Below the pieces are notes generated by a model. It did not search any database. It was not told the origin of the DNA and was given only the letters and a program-made list of their open reading frames with translations. Made by a program: the position numbers and the translations under genes. Source: Lactifluus volemus (Eukaryota; Basidiomycota; Agaricomycetes; Russulales; Russulaceae). From it: a stretch of 24,175 nucleotides of DNA. Shown piece after piece: positions 20,303 through 24,175 of this stretch; the stretch's first letter is position 1; every line of letters starts with the position of its first letter. The stretch is from assembly GCA_022376515.1 (NCBI GenBank), contig WTXI01000458.1:1-24175 (forward strand), in the 5' to 3' direction.

Positions 20303-21514
20303 ATGACAATCATTACTACTGAGGACTCAAAAAAGAAACATCACCCAAAACCTCTACCTAAGAGTGACCAAGAGTGTGCTAGTGCCAAAGCCCAGGCAAC
20401 CGAGAAGAAGGTGAAGCTAAACGCAGCTATCAAAGCAGCAATCAAGGTCATCGACAAGATCATCGAAGACCTCGCGGATGAGCATGAGATCACCTTCAAC
20501 CATGCGTCAACGATGGTGCACCTTGGAGGGCGAGTATTCAAGGATTGGTGTCGTCCATCGATCCAGAATGTGTACCGGTTTTGCCTAGCACATATCGAGG
20601 ATGGTAGATGTAAGTGAACACAATCTTTCCTATCATTATATTTTTATAGATCTAATATATCTTCTTTATTCTAGGGAACGCAGAAGAGCACACTGAGAAG
20701 ATCGGTGTCATCGGCATCATCGAGAAATGCAAACAAAGCGGTAGTGACTACAAGTCACTCTCTGAAGCCAACCAAGAAGCCCTCCTGGCGCTTCTGCAGG
20801 AAAATCGTGACAAGCGGGACACAGGTATCGTTGGGAAGCCCAGCGTCGCACAACAAGACATATGGACCTCATTGGACCACATCACCCAGGAGGTATGTAT
20901 TCATATCCGGAAGAGTGACCTCTAGTAGTTGGCAAATTTGAATCAACGCAGCAACTTTGAATATTTTGTCATCGGTGCACGACATGACGCTGATCCCTTC
21001 ACTAATTCGTTTGTATGCATGTTGACAGTGGGGGGTGACTTCATCAACCAATACCTCCAGTTCAAGCCCTTACAGCTTGCCAAACACTTCGACGCATATT
21101 CAACAAACCACAGTCGCCTTGCAGGTGAGGCCACAACATAGTGTGGTGATGCCCAGTTACACATAATTTCACAGGTGTTATAAACGTGAAAGCATCAGAA
21201 AATGCCAAAGGCAATAGGAAGAATGCCATGAAGTCATTAATAATGGAAATTCTCCAGAGGGTGTACCGTGCGTAGCATAACTTCAAGTTGTTCAATCTTT
21301 CATATCTCACTGTCATTCAGGAGAACTTGTGAATCGGGAAAACCCCCAACTAGACTGGACAAAGTGGGCCAAAGGAATCCCTGATAGCAGTGGCATCGTT
21401 TTGCGTGAATGGCCTTTGGACCAGCCACCAACTGCACTGTCGCATATTCGCAATAAAACCGAAATGCAGGCCATCCTTGACACAATCATGCGTAAAGACT
21501 GTTGCTTTGATTGA
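20303..21514 (+). CDS. Conserved-looking fungal protein of unknown function, five exons
   Basis: Exons 20303-20609, 20675-20892, 20929-21124, 21175-21267 and 21321-21514. The phases agree at each GT-AG junction, though the second intron is only 36 nt. The protein starts with a basic stretch (KKKHHPKPLPK), then a helical region (KLNAAIKAAIKVIDKIIEDL), HASTMVHLGGRVFKDW, EEHTEKIGVIGII, a block around RSNFEYFVIGARHDADP, and a C-terminal WTKWAKGIPDSSGIVLREWP. The layout resembles a multi-exon family I have seen repeatedly near transposons in Agaricomycetes, with no known function; that likeness is from memory and is only moderate. The TGA at 21512-21514 may be premature, because related-looking codons (VSVDGDASEDTSDGAYRSGRG) continue in frame to 21575, and a Pro/Ser-rich frame follows at 21700-22137. 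It could be a decayed gene. Confidence 0.55.
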
Positions 21515-21699
21515 GTCGGAGTGAGTGTGGACGGGGATGCCAGTGAAGATACATCCGATGGTGCATACAGGTCAGGCCGGGGATAACATTCAAAGTGTAA
21601 GCAGTTGCTCAATGCAGATACATGACAGATACATCATTTCGCCCGGGGGGGACGATTTTGCGGTTCAATAATGAAACTGAAATCACGGTGGAAACACGA

Positions 21700-22137
21700 A
21701 GCAGTTGAAAGCGTCGGACTGACACTCACTCGGATGTCCGTGAAAGCAACAAAGAAAATCAGCCCGAGGTCGCTCAGGCTAACTCTGAGTCCAGGTCTGT
21801 GCCACGAACGGCTAAACGGGCTCACATTATCACACCTTCACAACCTTCGTCTGACCAGCCTGAGAATGTCGTCCCACCTGAGTCCCAGTTGCCCACCGAG
21901 CCTGTTCCCGCACCTGCACAATCTTGCGAATCCGCTGCAGGTAGCATCGCAGGCAACATGGCCAGCGTCCTCACGCTGCCTCCTACAGCAGGGCAACCCA
22001 TGATTCGTGCAGATGATCCATCTTTATCGAGCCCCAACTGTTTGGACTTACTAACAGATCGCACACTCGTTTCCTTCCCAACGGATGTCTCCAACACTTC
22101 CGGCGGCGATACATTCACAAACACCACTGCAGCTTGA
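21700..22137 (+). pseudogene. Pro/Ser-rich tail exon, possibly of the preceding gene
   Basis: An open frame (codons in the phase of 21799) encodes a low-complexity tail: SNKENQPEVAQANS, ITPSQPSSDQPENVVPPE, LPTEPVPAPAQS and a Thr/Ser-rich end, with stop at 22135-22137. Such tails are common at the C-terminus of the preceding gene's likely family. Between 21514 and 21700 there are stops in frame, so either introns or mutations separate it. It has no start of its own that I would trust. Confidence 0.35.
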
Positions 22138-22549
22138 ACCATTCAAGTTGGGTGATTGCGCCAATGGACTGGACTGCTTGCATCCGATTTCTTGATCGTT
22201 ACTTTGCTAATGGACTCCCTTGTGTACTGAACGTACCTTGTTAATTCTTGAATGGCATAAAACATGCTTCGTTTCACTACTTAGACAATATGCCGGGCCA
22301 AATCCGAATAAACGTTTGATTGCTAAGCAGACTAAAATGTACATGATAATCAAATGTTAAGAAGTTGACAGCGGCAGATAGATGGGAGCTGGAGTGTGTC
22401 TAACGGGAAATCATGTGAACTAAAGTGGAGAGTGAAACGTGGACTACAGCACCTAAAAAGGAGACGTGACACTGTCTCAGTGCTTGGTAGACTCATTGTC
22501 TAGAAAGGGAAGGGGGAAGCGACCTAGGTGGGTGGTGCTGACCAAAAAG
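22138..22549. other. Intergenic, nothing recognised
   Basis: AT-rich DNA with no supported gene, repeat or motif. It leads into the minisatellite. Confidence 0.5.
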
Positions 22550-23165
22550 GCCACATTTCATGGACTAGGTGGATGAGTGAGCAAAACAGACTTAGTATGC
22601 ATGGCTCAACTGAAGGAACGACGTACATGGAGCTGAATGTATGAAAGTGACCAAAAGAAGGCAATGCATGGGCCGGATGGATGGCATCTTCCAAAAAAAG
22701 AGGACATATGGATGAGATGGACGAGACAGAAAGAAACAGAAGGAGTGATGGACTGACTGGATGAGATGGACTGAAAGGAGACCACATGTGGACCAGATGG
22801 ACGATATCCTCCAAAACAAGAAGATATATGGATCAGGTGGATGAGATAACAAAGAAATGGAAGGAGTAGTGGACTGAGTGGATGAGATTGACCAAAAGGA
22901 GACCACGTGTGGACCATATGGACGATATCTTCCAAAACAAGAAGACATATGGACCAGGTGGATGAGATAGCAAAGAAATAGAAGGAGTAGTGGACTGAGT
23001 GGATGAGATTGACCAAAAGGAGACCACATGTGGACCAGATGGATGACACCTTCCAAAACGAGAGGACATATGGATCAGGTGGATGAGACGGTAAAGAAAC
23101 AGAAGGCGTGATGGACTGACTGGATGAGACCAAAAGGAGACCGTGTGTGGACCAGATGGATGGAC
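22550..23165. repeat. Degenerate minisatellite, period about 121 bp
   Basis: A recurring block (for example CATATGGA, then GGTGGATGAGA, AAAGAAA, GAAGGAGT, TGGACTGA, GGAGACCACATGTGGACC, GATATCTTCCAAAAC) is anchored at 22701, 22821, 22942 and 23063, so copies are spaced 120-121 bp apart. There are four clear copies, plus a diverged one before about 22655. The plus strand is purine-rich and made of GGATGA/TGGATG words. These words continue sparsely to about 23480. Confidence 0.88.
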
Positions 23166-23667
23166 TTGACATAAAAGAAGTGGGCGGGTGGATCCAATGG
23201 ATGAGTGAACAGATAGGCGGGGAGGGAGGCGCGGGAGAGCTTGTTTAGAAAAGCTACGGAACAGAGATGCCGGCGAAGAGTTGCCTAAGACCCAGTTGAT
23301 GCCAACTCTCTCATTGAGGAAGGGGTATGTGGATGCCGTGGATGATTAAAACATAAGAAATTGTCGACTTGAAAAAAAACTGAGCGGACAGGCCAATTTG
23401 GGAAACACGAGGAGACAATCTATATGGATGACCTAATGGGCCATGGACGCCCCATTTGGGTGGGTGGAGACCCACCTGTGCACTGGGCCAGGTCGATAAG
23501 TTCGATTACACGTACAGGTGGATGAAACTCGCACACAGTCAGAATTTGTCATCAACTCAACTGCAACTGGGAAAAAGAGTTCGCACCGGTCCAACTGGCA
23601 AGTTGATTATGAAGTGTTTCCCATCTGTCAACTGCAGAGAACCCATGCCACATATGGAATTCCCACG
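23166..23667. other. Intergenic, scattered GGATGG words
   Basis: Purine-rich DNA related in composition to the minisatellite, then ordinary sequence from about 23490. The open frame crossing 23456-23800 runs into transposon terminal repeats and shows no family likeness. Confidence 0.45.
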
Positions 23668-24175
23668 TAGTGTTGTCACGGCTCGGCTCAGCTCGGTTTC
23701 GGCTCGGCTTCAACCATTTTTAGTAATTCGTGCCAAGCTGAACCGAGCCGAGCCGATTCAACTGTGCGGCTCGGCTCGATTCAGCTTGCAAGCCGCTTGA
23801 GCCGTTCTAATTTCCTCTTTTGGGGTGATGACCATTGTTGGAAAAAACCCTTGGCCGCCATCAACAAGGCATCACTTGGCACTTGCATCATCAGCTTCCC
23901 CGACACATCTCTACTCTGGGCATGCCTGGGCATCGTTTGCAAGCTCAATTTCATGATCCGGGAATGGGGTTCACGGCCCTAGAGGAGAGTGGTGGTAGGT
24001 CCCTCTTGGTTATGATCAATTATCAGAGCGAACTAAAGTGGTACCTTCACAGACTACAAAAGCACCGTCAGGATCATTGATGAGCCTGATTACACAGTTG
24101 AGCTCGACCCAAGTGCTCCTGAAGCCGATGTAAAACGCACTGCTAAGGAAGCCCTCAAAATATATGGGCGAATCG
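23668..24175 (+). mobile_element. Left end of a third hAT-like element, running off the window
   Basis: TAGTGTTGTCACGGCTCGG starts at 23668. Its first eight bases equal the hAT 1 terminus, and it is followed by GGCTCGG repeats in both orientations over 23680-23800, the same subterminal style as hAT 1. GGCTTCAACC (about 23713) and AATTCGTGCC with CCGAGCCGAGCC (about 23735-23756) make it partly palindromic. The preceding 8 bp (TTCCCACG) would be the target duplication. No matching right end (GACAACACTA) occurs in the window, so the element either continues past 24175 or is truncated. Confidence 0.5.
23922..24175 (+). CDS. Partial gene at right edge, two exons
   Basis: Exon 23922-23994 joins exon 24053 onward across a 58-nt GT-AG intron (GTAGGT...TTCACAG, with a GAACTAAAG branch-like site). 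The joined frame is open to the end of the window: a short N-terminal piece (MPGHRLQAQFHDPGMGF), then DYKSTVRIIDEPDYTVEL, PSAPEADVKRTAKEALKIYG. The family is not recognised; the composition is that of a real protein. If the element starting at 23668 is a hAT, this could be its first gene or cargo. The start is a guess, since upstream in-frame codons reach a stop at 23829. Confidence 0.4.

Noticed and set aside
21822..22142. 106-codon minus-strand frame
   Set aside because: Mirror of the Pro/Ser-rich plus-strand tail; valine/glycine-rich text is what that complement gives.
22606..23172. 188-codon minus-strand frame with repeated His/Ser/Pro-rich text
   Set aside because: It lies wholly in the minisatellite and several minus frames are open together, which follows from the base composition and not from coding.
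23456..23800. 114-codon plus-strand frame
   Set aside because: It crosses from minisatellite-like DNA into the hAT-like terminus, so it cannot be one gene.
1..24175. tRNA, rRNA or CRISPR features
   Set aside because: No T-loop consensus in a plausible cloverleaf, no rRNA-like blocks, and no regularly spaced identical short repeats.

Overview
The window looks like a transposon-dense stretch of a basidiomycete (Agaricomycetes) genome. The reasons are many 45-70 nt GT-AG introns, a FunK1-type protein kinase (a family expanded in mushroom-forming fungi), a fungal KDZ (Kyakuja-Dileera-Zisupton) transposase, a PIF1/Helitron-type helicase joined to a peptidase-like domain, and two complete hAT transposons. 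I saw no rRNA, tRNA or CRISPR array and no clear housekeeping gene.

Layout. 1-1913: the 3' part of a decayed Helitron/PIF1-like helicase with a cysteine-protease-like tail, running in from the left edge. 1973-9737: a 7,765-bp hAT element with an 11-bp terminal inverted repeat (TAGTGTTGCGG) and a perfect 8-bp target-site duplication (GTATGGGC). It carries three genes on the same strand: an intact FunK1-like kinase (2190-4452), an apparently intact BED/hAT transposase (4757-7910), and a casein-kinase-1-like gene (8148-9182) that has one frameshift and an altered catalytic loop. 9941-16563 (minus): a full-length but decayed KDZ transposase, split by a second, intact, 3,450-bp hAT element (10160-13609, TIR CAGGGTTGTC, near-perfect 8-bp TSD) whose 873-aa transposase reads on the minus strand. 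16564-18165: non-coding, with a possible solo LTR. 18444-22137: fragments of unrecognised genes, the best being a five-exon gene at 20303-21514. About 22550-23165: a degenerate minisatellite with a period near 121 bp. 23668: the left terminus of a third hAT-like element with GGCTCGG-rich subterminal DNA, followed by a partial two-exon gene that leaves the right edge.

The point of most interest is the first hAT element. Its boundaries are fixed to the base by TIR and TSD, and two eukaryotic-type protein kinases lie inside them on either side of the transposase. This is the arrangement expected of a DNA transposon that captured or co-mobilises kinase genes, and it offers a simple way for FunK1 genes to spread in mushroom genomes. 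I infer that mobility and cargo role; the boundaries, reading frames, splice sites and motifs are read directly from the sequence.
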